From: Nitrospira sp. CR1.2
GTDB taxonomy: Bacteria; Nitrospirota; Nitrospiria; Nitrospirales; Nitrospiraceae
Length of the DNA stretch: 59,286 nucleotides
Assembly (NCBI GenBank): GCA_014055495.1
Contig: WIAG01000020.1
Coordinates: forward strand, 1 to 59,286
Reading direction: 5' to 3'
The notes under the pieces are model-generated. The model saw only the letters and a list, made by a program, of their open reading frames with translations. It searched no databases and was not told the DNA's origin. Positions 10,336-19,100 of the stretch are shown here, piece after piece. Both the position numbers and the translations under genes were made by a program. Numbering within the stretch: position 1 is the stretch's first letter; each line of letters begins with the position of its first letter.

Positions 10336-10412
10336 GTGGGTGTAGCTCAGCTGGTTAGAGCGCCGGATTGTGGATCCGGAGGTCGCGGGTTCGAAACCCG
10401 TCACTCACCCCA
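10336..10412 (+). tRNA. tRNA-His (anticodon GTG)
   Basis: The cloverleaf folds cleanly. The acceptor stem GTGGGTG pairs with CACTCAC (one G-U pair), the D arm is GCTC/GAGC, the anticodon arm CCGGA/TCCGG has GTG at 10370-10372, and the T arm is GCGGG/CCCGT around TTCGAAA. The base before position 1 is G and the discriminator is C, the G-1:C73 identity pair of histidine tRNA. The CCA end is encoded (10410-10412). Confidence 0.97.
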
Positions 10413-10436
10413 ACCTGGTGAAGCCGGAATGTTCGA

Positions 10437-10823
10437 ATGGGTACTATGATGACCGGTGGCGACAAACCTCTGGCTCCGCCGGTTCCCTCCTGCCCCCCGG
10501 TCGCGCTCAGTACCCGCTTTCAGGTTCGATCATTTCGGCGCTTTCCAGTTCAATGTTCTGTGTATTATTCCTGTGATGCGTTTCAAGGCAGCGGGATGGC
10601 CTGGAACCTCTCCCTCAACGGCTGGCGGGTCGATGGTACGCATCCGGTGGAGCCTGGGATGACGGTCACGCTCTGTATCTTTCTCCCTGATCACCATCCC
10701 ACGGTCTTTGTTGATCGGGCGGTGGTGCGTTGGTCACGCGGCCAGGAGTTCGGGATTGAAGTTGATGCCATCAAAGCCGATGAACGGGCCCGGCTCGAAC
10801 AGTTTGTGACGGCGCTCGTCTAG
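10437..10823 (+). CDS. PilZ-domain protein 1
   Basis: This 128-residue protein is essentially a single PilZ domain, the c-di-GMP receptor fold. It shows RSFRR (RxxxR, residues 31-35) and NLSLNG (residues 57-62, the D/NxSxxG motif), followed by the strand pattern ending in VVRWSRGQEFGIEV. The N-terminal 30 residues look disordered. It is the first of three adjacent PilZ genes on the same strand with no other domain attached, so it probably acts by docking onto a partner when c-di-GMP binds. The start codon is uncertain: ATGs also lie at 10446 and 10449, and no clear ribosome binding site is visible. Confidence 0.85.
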   Translation: MGTMMTGGDKPLAPPVPSCPPVALSTRFQVRSFRRFPVQCSVYYSCDAFQGSGMAWNLSLNGWRVDGTHPVEPGMTVTLCIFLPDHHPTVFVDRAVVRWSRGQEFGIEVDAIKADERARLEQFVTALV

Positions 10824-10979
10824 TTCCTCCCCTGCCGGTGTTTCCACACCCGTGCCTGCGCATCGCGACGGGTGCGTGTGCCGGGAACCAGAATCTCCTT
10901 GGTCATTCTTCGCAAGTTGAGTAGACTCGAGCATGGTCGAGGGTCGTCTCGTCCTCAGTCAACATCGTTGCTCAAGACT

Positions 10980-11324
10980 ATGGCCAAGCCACACACATCT
11001 CGTTCCCATTCGCGCGTGCCGGTCAGCTGCTTTCTTTATTACCTCGGGGAAGGGCTGGTCGGGACCGGCAAGGTCTGTGATTTGTCCGTCAAGGGCTGGC
11101 GGATCGAGGGCGATAAGCCGGTCACGGTGGGTATGAAACTCACCCTGCGGGTTTTTCTGCCTGATCAACCCAAGGCCATCGATGTGGAAGGGGTGACGGT
11201 TCAGTGGGTGAAGGGTCGCGTGTTCGGTCTCGAAACGGTCAGAATGAACGCCGGCGCAGAAGCACGCATTCACAGATTTGTTGAGTCGGTAGTGACGTCT
11301 TCGGATTCCTCCCGCGTCGCCTGA
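10980..11324 (+). CDS. PilZ-domain protein 2
   Basis: This 114-residue PilZ protein has RSHSR (RxxxR, residues 8-12) and DLSVKG (residues 34-39), so both halves of the c-di-GMP site are present. It shares the pattern GW(R)-x-G...GM-L-L-FLPDQP...VEGVTVQWVKG-FGLE with the preceding gene, which suggests tandem duplication. A longer frame from GTG 10872 exists, but the ATG at 10980 places the RxxxR motif near the N-terminus as in related proteins. Confidence 0.83.
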   Translation: MAKPHTSRSHSRVPVSCFLYYLGEGLVGTGKVCDLSVKGWRIEGDKPVTVGMKLTLRVFLPDQPKAIDVEGVTVQWVKGRVFGLETVRMNAGAEARIHRFVESVVTSSDSSRVA

Positions 11325-11478
11325 CGGGGACGGCACGTCCCTCCTTTCCTCCGGTCGTCTCGGCCTTCCTGCCTGTCCTCGTTCCGCAATCAGTCGGCTC
11401 TTGCAGAGGCCCCCACTTTCGGGGACTATCGCGCACTCTGTTGTTTTTCATATTCTGCCGAGGCCTTTGCTTGGAGAA

Positions 11479-11847
11479 ATGATGGAACAACAGAATCGCC
11501 CGCGGTTTATTGTCGAGTGTACCGGATCGCGTTCCGAAGATGGATTGCTCGTGTGGAATGGTCGAATGCTGGACCTTTCCATTCCGGGCTGGTCGCGAAC
11601 CGGACTCAAAGGGTTGCAAGCCGGAGATCTTCTCCAATTGCATCTGCATATTCCCGGACAGTCGAAGCCGCTGTCCGTGAGGTTGGCAGCGATCCGTTGG
11701 GCGAACGACTCTCGGCTCGGGGTCGATCCCATTCTCATGGATGCCGATGATCAACTTCGTCTCAACGATTTCGTGAGCGCACACGCTCCGCTACCGTCGT
11801 TCAACAGCGATCGACGAGAGCAGATTGTCATTTCGGATGCCACATAA
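11479..11847 (+). CDS. PilZ-like protein 3 with degenerate RxxxR motif
   Basis: This 122-residue protein is the third and most diverged member of the tandem set. DLSIPG (residues 32-37) and the downstream strand pattern (LHIPGQSKPLSVRLAAIRWAND) mark it as PilZ-like. The N-terminal arginines are spaced RPR rather than RxxxR, so c-di-GMP binding may be weakened or lost. GGAG lies just upstream of two consecutive ATGs (11479, 11482). The open frame continues upstream to 11401, but that part shows no domain similarity. Confidence 0.75.
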   Translation: MMEQQNRPRFIVECTGSRSEDGLLVWNGRMLDLSIPGWSRTGLKGLQAGDLLQLHLHIPGQSKPLSVRLAAIRWANDSRLGVDPILMDADDQLRLNDFVSAHAPLPSFNSDRREQIVISDAT

Positions 11848-12168
11848 TGCCATCACACCCCGTCCCATCTGAGCGGTTCCTCTTCCTGCCGTCGCTCGAA
11901 TTCCTCGCTGCACTCATATTTCAGGCGTGAATGTATCAATTCAATGTGCGGGTGCCGCCTCGCTATGAGGAAAACCGTGCGGTGTGCGTCGCTCGCTCCC
12001 GCACGGATATTCAACCAACGGTCGGCGTGGCAGCTGATTGGCTTGACATCGCCGGGTAAGATGGTGTCTCTTAGCTGAGAGACATTTGTACGCACACCTG
12101 CTTTTCGCCGCTTCTGTTCGGTCATGTCACAATAGTATTGCCAGGGCGGAGGCGTGCGGGAACAACGT
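11848..12168 (+). other. Intergenic region with a hairpin upstream of the glycosyltransferase
   Basis: No gene is recognised here. TTGACA occurs at 12043-12048 without a good -10 box at the right spacing. A perfect 7-bp hairpin, TGTCTCT (12065-12071) with AGAGACA (12078-12084) around a 6-nt loop, lies about 85 nt before the next start codon and could be part of a structured leader. Confidence 0.35.
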
Positions 12169-13470
12169 ATGACGCCTGGCTCCCAGCTTCCTGATATAAC
12201 CCATACCACGCCCCTGACGCCGGAAACGGAGGCGCAGGTCGACCAATTCGCCCAGACGGATATTTTGGTCGGCATTCCCAGCTTCAATAACGTCGAAACG
12301 ATCGGTCATGTGGTCAAGGCGGTGAGTGCCGGCCTGGCGAAATATTTCCCCGAGGCCCGTGCGGTCTTGGTGAATTCGGACGGCGGGTCCACCGACGGCA
12401 CGCAAGACGTGGTCGCTCAGGCCGTCGTCGATCTCAAGACCCTCTTTATCGGGGATCAACAGAGTTCGCTCCATAAGATCATTACGCCCTATCACGGGAT
12501 CCCCGGAAAGGGCAGCGCATTCCGGACGATCTTTGAAATCGCGCGCCGCTTGAGGGCCAAGGCTTGTGCCGTCGTGGACTCGGACTTGCGCAGCATTACC
12601 CCGGAGTGGATCGAACTGCTGGTGAGTCCGGTGTTTGAGCAGGGGTTCGACTATGTCGCGCCCTATTACCTGAGGCACAAATATGACGGGACCATCACCA
12701 ACAGCATCGTATATCCGTTGACGCGCACGCTCTACGGGCACCGGATCAGGCAGCCGATCGGCGGGGACTTCGGATTCTCCGGCCAACTGGCCCAGCACTA
12801 TTTGGACAAACATGTGTGGGAGTCCGAAGTCGCGAAGTTCGGGATCGACATCTGGATGACGACGGAAGCCATCGCCAGTGGGGCGAGGGTGTGCCAAAGC
12901 TTTCTGGGTGCCAAGATCCACAATCCTAAGGACCCAGCCGCCGACTTGTCGGCGATGTTGGTGCAGGTACTCGGCGCGGTGTTCGCCCTCATGGAAGATC
13001 ATTACGCCGTGTGGGGCAAGACGGACGGCTCGAATGCGGTGCCCCTGTTCGGGTTTCAGTACGAAGTCGGCGTGGAACCGGTCAACGTGAATGTCGATCG
13101 CATGATCAGCACCTTCCGCCAAGGATTGAGCGACCTGGGGACGATCTGGGATCAAATTCTCGCACCAGGAACCAGACAAAGCCTGCGACCGTTGGGGACC
13201 TGCGCGTTACAGGATTTCCGCATCGCCGATAGTCTGTGGGCGCGAGTCGTGTATGACGCGGCCGTCGCCTACCGCAATCGTGTGTTGCCGCGTGATCATG
13301 TGTTGAAGGCGTTTACTCCCTTATATCTGGGGCGGACCGCCTCGTTCGTGCTGGATACTCAGGGGCTGACATCGGGCGAAGCCGAAGGCCGAATCGAGGC
13401 GCTGTGTCAGGCGTTTGAAAAGGATAAGTCGTACCTGGTGGCGCGCTGGAGCGAAACGCATACTAGTTGA
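12169..13470 (+). CDS. GT-A glycosyltransferase resembling mannosyl/glucosylglycerate synthases (GT78/GT81-like)
   Basis: The 433-residue protein has a GT-A fold start (DILVGIPSFNN), a nucleotide-sugar segment NSDGGSTDGT, a PGKGSAFRTIFEIA segment and a metal-binding DSD at residues 137-139. Further motifs are QPIGGDFGFSG and FGIDIWMTTEAI. From memory, the order and spacing of PGKG, DxD, QPxGG and GID follow the Rhodothermus mannosylglycerate synthase pattern. The downstream mechanosensitive channel and MPGP-like phosphatase make a role in making a glycosylglycerate-type compatible solute plausible. This is inference: other GT2-like acceptors are possible. The start could also be GTG 12154, but GGGA lies 7 nt before ATG 12169. 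Confidence 0.8.
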   Translation: MTPGSQLPDITHTTPLTPETEAQVDQFAQTDILVGIPSFNNVETIGHVVKAVSAGLAKYFPEARAVLVNSDGGSTDGTQDVVAQAVVDLKTLFIGDQQSSLHKIITPYHGIPGKGSAFRTIFEIARRLRAKACAVVDSDLRSITPEWIELLVSPVFEQGFDYVAPYYLRHKYDGTITNSIVYPLTRTLYGHRIRQPIGGDFGFSGQLAQHYLDKHVWESEVAKFGIDIWMTTEAIASGARVCQSFLGAKIHNPKDPAADLSAMLVQVLGAVFALMEDHYAVWGKTDGSNAVPLFGFQYEVGVEPVNVNVDRMISTFRQGLSDLGTIWDQILAPGTRQSLRPLGTCALQDFRIADSLWARVVYDAAVAYRNRVLPRDHVLKAFTPLYLGRTASFVLDTQGLTSGEAEGRIEALCQAFEKDKSYLVARWSETHTS

Positions 13471-13527
13471 TGGTCGCGATTCCGTCCATCTGAAGGCAGG
13501 CTGTAGTCGAGGCCGGAGGAGGGAGCT

Positions 13528-14235
13528 ATGAAGGAATTTTTCGAGAAGGGTCTCCTCGACCCTCTGGAGTTGATGGCGCGGCAGGTGCTTGCGGTGTTGC
13601 CGAGCCTCCTGGCGATGTCCATCATTTTCTTCGCGGGCCTCGTGGTGGCGTGGACCGCCAGTCAGGCGCTTGAACGATTGTTGCGTGTGGTCGGGCTGGA
13701 TCGGTTGTTCGATCGATTAGGGGTCACCGGCGCCTTGCTTCGCGGTGGGGTGAAGACCGATCCCTCGCGATTGATCGGGCAAGCCGCCTATTGGCTGGTG
13801 ATGATTTTTGCCACCGTCGCCGCGTTGGGTGCGCTGAACCTCCAACCGATCAACGATTTTGCCAAGTCGTTCCTGGCCTACGTGCCGCACTTGGTGACGG
13901 CCAGTCTGATCTTGATCGCCGGGTGGCTGCTGTCCAACTTCGTTTCCCAGGCGGTGCTGATCGCCGCGGTCAACGCAGGACTGCCTCCCGCGCGCCTGGT
14001 GGCGACGTGTTCCCGCTGGGGCATTCAATTGTTGGCCGTGGCCATGGCGCTGGAGCAACTGGGCATTGCACAAAATATCGTGGTCGTCGGGTTCGGCATT
14101 ACATTGGGCGGAATCGTCATGGCGGGGGCGATTGCCTTCGGTCTGGGTGCAAAGGATTTGGCTAAAGACTACCTTGAGCGGGGGTTGTCGGTTCGCACGC
14201 GCAATGGCGCGCCTGATGATTTGAGGCACTTATGA
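13528..14235 (+). CDS. Mechanosensitive ion channel family protein (conserved TM-helix/MscS-like)
   Basis: This 235-residue membrane protein has five hydrophobic segments near residues 22-46, 86-107, 124-146, 168-187 and 190-215. The last contains Gly/Ala-rich GITLGGIVMAGAIAFGLGAKDLAKDY, which resembles the pore-lining helix of small MscS/CmpX-type channels. It lacks the large beta and C-terminal cytoplasmic domains of full MscS. Such channels release solutes during osmotic downshock or modulate membrane stress. GGAGGAGGGAG precedes the ATG. The gene follows the glycosyltransferase by 57 nt and overlaps the next gene by 4 nt (ATGA), indicating one transcript. Confidence 0.85.
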   Translation: MKEFFEKGLLDPLELMARQVLAVLPSLLAMSIIFFAGLVVAWTASQALERLLRVVGLDRLFDRLGVTGALLRGGVKTDPSRLIGQAAYWLVMIFATVAALGALNLQPINDFAKSFLAYVPHLVTASLILIAGWLLSNFVSQAVLIAAVNAGLPPARLVATCSRWGIQLLAVAMALEQLGIAQNIVVVGFGITLGGIVMAGAIAFGLGAKDLAKDYLERGLSVRTRNGAPDDLRHL

Positions 14236-14483
14236 CGGCTGAGCATGCGTATGAGGGACATGGGATGACCAATAAAATCTCGGAAATCGATGGTGAAGCA
14301 AAGGCACGACGCTGGTTGGGCGGGGAGGCGGCGGTGCCCCGCTACCCGCACCGGCGTCAGAATCCGTTTCGGTTCAACCGCTCGTTGTTGGGGTTGGTGG
14401 CCTTCGCCGTCGGGTTAGGATTTGCCGGTGGGTTGTTGATAGGATTGCAGAGCCGTCGCCCCACTGTCCCACCGAAGGGCTAA
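14232..14483 (+). CDS. Small single-span membrane protein
   Basis: The 83-residue product has a charged N-terminal half and one transmembrane helix near residues 52-72 (LLGLVAFAVGLGFAGGLLIGL), then a short basic tail. Its ATG overlaps the stop of the channel gene, so the two are translationally coupled. I do not recognise a family. It may be an accessory subunit of the channel, which is inference from position only. Confidence 0.6.
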   Translation: MTAEHAYEGHGMTNKISEIDGEAKARRWLGGEAAVPRYPHRRQNPFRFNRSLLGLVAFAVGLGFAGGLLIGLQSRRPTVPPKG

Positions 14484-14544
14484 TCATGCGTCGACCGCTG
14501 TATCGTTGGCTCAAGGTGGTGCGAGAGTGCCGCTCGGCAGAGCC

Positions 14545-15369
14545 TCACAGACGAGACAAGAGAGCGGTGAGACTTCGGTTCCATCCGACCGGGCCGACTC
14601 CATCAGCGCGGATGAGGTGGGGAAGCTGCACATCCGGGTCGTAGGAGCCGTCGGGTTTCCGGACCAGGATGGGATAGTCGACTTCCGCCAACATGGGACG
14701 ATCATTGAGGCTGTCCCCGATGCCGATGGTCACCGGCCGCTGCCCGTTCCGCTCCGCTAACCGCTCATACCACGACATAAGCCTTCTACTCGCTATTCCT
14801 TTATCGTTCGCGCCCATCACGTGATAAAACCGTCCTCCCTTGGTGCAGCGCAACCCCTGCGTGGCCACCGCGGCAAGGAGCCGATCCCAGGCGACTCCTT
14901 TGTCTTCCAGAATAAACGGCTCGTCATACTCACGCTGAGTCGCTAAGAGGGCCTCGGCGGTTGGCAAACCAGTCAAGTGGGCGACTTCTTCAACGGTGAG
15001 ATCGCCGAATCCCCGCAACCGGCAACCGAGTTCCTCTCGAATGCGGTTCAAGGCTGCTCGAAGCGTGACATAGGGGGTGCCGATTTCGACGACCTCGTAT
15101 CCATCCCGAGTGGATGCCTCTGCAATCGGAAAGGAAAAAGTGCCTCTGGGAATGAACAGGGCCCCGCCGTTTTCGACAATAAAGGGATGGTGATTGTTCA
15201 GTCGGCGGCGCAGCGGCTCCATTTCCGACCTGGTTTTGCTGGACACCAGAATAAGCGTCGCGCCGCGTTGTTCGAGCAGCGCGAGTGCTTCAGCAGCGGC
15301 CTCGTGGGAATAGGTCTCCGTGTCGAGCAGGCTCCCGTCTAGGTCTGTAAAAATGAGGATGCGGCGCAT
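14545..15369 (-). CDS. Mannosyl-3-phosphoglycerate phosphatase-like HAD hydrolase
   Basis: The 274-residue HAD IIB (Cof-type) enzyme has motif I FTDLDGSLLD, motif II LVSSKT, the cap region, KG in HVMGANDKG and motif IV GIGDSLNDRPML. The SSKTRSEM and VENGGALFIP segments are characteristic of MPGP/YedP, which dephosphorylates mannosyl-3-phosphoglycerate to mannosylglycerate. It is convergent with the glycosyltransferase-channel genes. AAGGAG lies 14 nt before the ATG. If the neighbouring glycosyltransferase makes a phosphorylated intermediate, this would be the second step. Glucosyl-3-phosphoglycerate or mannosyl-3-phosphoglycerate are both possible substrates. Confidence 0.85.
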   Translation of the reverse strand: MRRILIFTDLDGSLLDTETYSHEAAAEALALLEQRGATLILVSSKTRSEMEPLRRRLNNHHPFIVENGGALFIPRGTFSFPIAEASTRDGYEVVEIGTPYVTLRAALNRIREELGCRLRGFGDLTVEEVAHLTGLPTAEALLATQREYDEPFILEDKGVAWDRLLAAVATQGLRCTKGGRFYHVMGANDKGIASRRLMSWYERLAERNGQRPVTIGIGDSLNDRPMLAEVDYPILVRKPDGSYDPDVQLPHLIRADGVGPVGWNRSLTALLSRL

Positions 15370-16112
15370 GATGGCAGAGGCACTCCTTCACGGAAGTATA
15401 CGGAACTCCTGCCTGCGGAGAAACCCCCGTGCCGGCGGATGACCGACAGGGTCTTGCCGGTTCGCCTAGCCGGGCTGGAAGCCCAGTGGTTCAGCTTGGA
15501 CTGTGTGGCGGCGCACGCAGGACTCCGTCCCCATCCGGCTTGCTCGAGCTATCCCGCCGGCGGCTCAGGAGCCTGTCCGAGTCATCCTTCGTCGCGAGAC
15601 GAAGGAGATGCCGGCGGATGCGAGGCCGCAGGCTCGAAAAAACCGGAAGCGTATCCGCTGAATACGTTGAGGATTTTTACGGGCCGAGAACGAGGCCGAT
15701 GCAGGCAGATCGTTCGTTGCAGCAGAACGGCATTACTCGGACAGACTCCTAGCACACCCCCTCCATGTACCTGGCCGCCATATTGTGGATGAGCTGTGGC
15801 CTGGCCTCGGCTGTATCAGAATTGGCACAGAAAAATCCCCGATCAAGATCGTGCCTCGAGATGCCGACAAGGATAGTCACATGGCACTGTCGCATCATCT
15901 GGCAAACAGGCAGGGCCCTGAACGGCAGTTCCGACCCCCCCGTGCGCCATGGCTCAGAAGAGGACCATTGTTGTGGCCAAGGCACTTCCTTTGCTCTTCT
16001 CGAACGCCCCCGCGCTTCTGGCAGGATTGCTCGCACGATCCGGGCGGAACGGCTGTTCCTTCACTGCAGTCTTGGCGCGAACAACACATCCGTAAGATCA
16101 TAGGGTTACCCC
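15370..16112 (+). other. 743-nt intergenic region containing a MITE-like repeat
   Basis: Apart from the repeat at 15564-15752, I see no convincing gene. Short frames on both strands (for example 15765-16103 plus and 15749-16036 minus) overlap one another and show no domain-like pattern. Confidence 0.5.
15564..15752 (-). repeat. MITE-like dispersed repeat, copy A
   Basis: The ends form an imperfect inverted repeat: CTCAGGAGCCTGTCCGAGT at 15564-15582 and ACTCGGACAGACTCCTAG at 15735-15752. Inside is a perfect 9-bp hairpin (15585-15593 with 15598-15606). Its core on the complement shares TCGTTCTCGGC, AAATCCTCAACGTA, TACGC-TCCGGTTT and GCCTGCGGCCTCG with the element at 26203-26327, so both belong to one family. 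It carries no transposase, so it is either a non-autonomous element or a structured intergenic repeat. Confidence 0.8.
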
Positions 16113-19100
16113 GTGCGATTCGATAAAAAACCGCCCCTCAAATCCGACAAGAAAGCCTCGCCAAAGACCCAGAAGAAGGGCAGCATCGGCTACAACAAAA
16201 AGTCGGCGTTGCTCGAAGACGCCATTACACAGATGAACGCGGGCAAGTATGGCCGCGCTTCAGCCGCCCTGAAAGACCTTCTTGCGCTTGACCCGCTCAA
16301 TGCCGAAGCTCGACGGCTATTTGCCACGCTGCATTTGCGACTAGGCAGTCTCATGAGCGCCAGGACGGCGTTCGAATCGTTGGCCCGGGAAGCCATGGAG
16401 CGTCAGGATTATTGGTTGGCAGAGTCGCTCTTGCGTGAATACCTCACGGCGGGCCCGCGGTATGTCCCTTTCCTGGACATGCTGGGACATGTCTATGAAG
16501 AAAAGGGCGACGTCATGGCCGCGGTGGCCGAATACGGCAAGGCGGTCGAAGTGTTGCTGGAAGACCCCGATGCTGAGAAGCCAAACCGGCCCGGTGAACT
16601 CTTTGCGCGCATTCGTTCGCTCGCGCCCGGGAGTCCGGTCGCCTTCCGCTTTGCTGCCATGTTTGACACCGTGACGGGGCAAGTGTTGCAGGCGACTCCC
16701 CAGCCTGCGCCTGCCGATGTGGCAAGTGAACCGGTTGCTGCCGAGGCGGTGCCGGACTCGACCGAGGAGCACACCGGGCTCATGCCGTGGGAGCACATGG
16801 ACCCGGTCCAGGTCAGTCCAGTGACGACGGAGGTGTCGTCTGCCTCTGTAGCGGAGCCATCACCGGAGGCTCTGGATGCGGTCGCGTCTACGGCCCTACC
16901 GGTTGAAGCAGCGTCAGTGGCTGGTCCAGAGGAGGCGCTCGCCGATAGGTCGACACCGGCGAAAGCCGTGGCGTCGGATGCCACGCCGGAACCTGAGGTG
17001 TCTGTCGAACCGGCACTCACCCTTTCAGTTGGTGCGGCAGAGCCTCTCGAAGTCGTCGTTCAGGATCTCCCGCCGGTGAGCCACAAGACTGCTGCGTCGA
17101 CGGAAGAGATGGCGTGGCCTGCCTTGCCGGTTGGGGACATGCCCCAGCCTGTGATCGAAGTCCAGAGGGAACCCAATCCGCAGCCGATAGCCCAGGCGCC
17201 GACCGGGCCCACAGCGATGCCATGGGATCAGGTCGAGGAGGATGTGGTTGTCATCGACCCCGTCTCTCAAGGTCTGGAACCGAGCGCGACGGAAGAGGCC
17301 ATGACACCAGCTCCTGCGCAGTCAGCTGAGTCGACCTTGGCCCCAGCATCTGTGGTTCTCCCGGTTCCTCCTGTCCTTGAGGTGTTGGCGCAGAGTGGGA
17401 GTCACCCGATTGCCGAGATGCCCAAGAGTCCGGCACCTATGCCTTGGGATCAAGTGGAGGAGGCGGCCATCCTGATTCCAGCGCCGACCGAGCCTTCGGC
17501 ATCGGTCACAGAAAACAGCGAAGCGGTGCCGGCGGTAGAGCCTGAAGCGGCATCAGCACCGACTGAGACGACGCGTCCCACCATCGAAATCCTCGCGCAG
17601 ACCAGCAGTCATCCGATTGCCCAGGCATCGACGAGCCCGGCCTCCATGCCATGGGACCAAGTTCAGGAGGGGACGGATTCGACGTCGGCAGCTGCTGAGC
17701 GCGCAGGTGAGGACCCCGGCGTGGGGCTCACCCCGCCCAGCGAGACCGCAGTGGACCGGGCCGTGGCGGATACTCCTGCGACCGTTGAGCAGGCCGCTGG
17801 ACAGGCCCGCTCTGAAGTCACCTCCTCAGGCATGACGTGGGACGAAATTCTTGCGGCGGTCGCGGCCATGCAAACTCCCCCTGAGCCAGCATCACCCCAG
17901 GTCCATGAGCCGCCGGTGACGGTGTCCGACCAGCCTCCAGCGGCATCATCTGTTCCCGTTCACACTGACTCTGCTGATGCTGTTCATCCAGCCCCGTTGT
18001 CGACCGATGTGTCGGCGGTAGAGCCCTCGGTTGATTTGGCCGTGGCCGCTCCCTCCTTGTCGGCGCCCATGCCGTGGGAGCAGCTCGAAGTTGAGCAAGT
18101 CTCGATTCCGCAGCAGGAGCCGGAAGTAGAAGTCGCCCCCATCACGGTTGAGGTCGCGGGGGTTGAGCAGGAGGCCGGCCGGGTGTCGGCAGCTGCCTCG
18201 GAGCCGTCCGAGCCGGAGACGGCGGTGGAGGTCGCCGAACAACAGAGCATGGTCGTCCCTGCCCTGGATGCGCATGCCGATGTCGCATCGGGGGAAACAA
18301 TTCCGTCTGCAGACGGTGCGATGGCGCTACAACGTGAATCGATCCTGTTGCCCGTAGAGACAGAGCACAGGATAGAGGCACTCCGAACGATTCATGAGCC
18401 GCCGCCGGATCTGTTACCCGAAGAGTTGCCGAAAGCTGACTCGCCCTCGAACGCCACGGAAGTGCAGTCTGCGGAGCCGTCTTTCCGCTTTGCCGAGAAC
18501 ACCATGCTGCCGCCTTCGGCAGCAGAGGGACCGTCTCCTCTCGACATGGAGCCGGTTGCAGATTTCGTGATTGCCGAAAGCCACCAGGGATCTGTGGAAG
18601 GCTCTTCGTCCGACGTGGGTTCACCCGTGGGGGAACCTGTTGAGGCGACGGTCGTGCAGGAGGTCGCCGAGCCGGATCGGATCGATATCGCTCCGGATTC
18701 GCCTGTCTCGTCCGTCTCGCCTGAGCCATTCGTCGAGCCCCTCGTCGCCGAAACGGAAGAGACCGGGGTGCCGCCGCTGGCTACTGCCGAACCCGAGAGT
18801 CCGTCGGTACCGGAGGATACTCTCGTTCTTGCGCAGGAATCGATGCTCCTTCCCGAGGCCGACAACCCGTCTCAGGCTCCGGCGGACGAATCCGTCGACG
18901 AACATTCCGAGCGCCGGCCTGTGTCGACCGAGGTCATGCAAGAGCTGTCGGCGGTTTCGGATATTCATGAAGCAACGTCGGCTCCTGAGGAAGCAGCGGG
19001 CCCGGCTCCCATCCCGGTTGAGTCTGTGGATGTCCCGCAGTCCATGATGTCAGACGGTGTTGCAGAGGTGGAGGTGCCGCTTGAACCTGTCGTGGTTCTG

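Noticed and set aside
15765-16103. 112-codon frame in the 15.4-16.1 kb gap
   Set aside because: Two other overlapping frames of similar length exist and none looks protein-like.
16782-18080. Periodic MPWD-encoding repeats considered as a CRISPR or minisatellite array
   Set aside because: Spacing is irregular and the frame is kept open throughout. Conservation is at the protein level.
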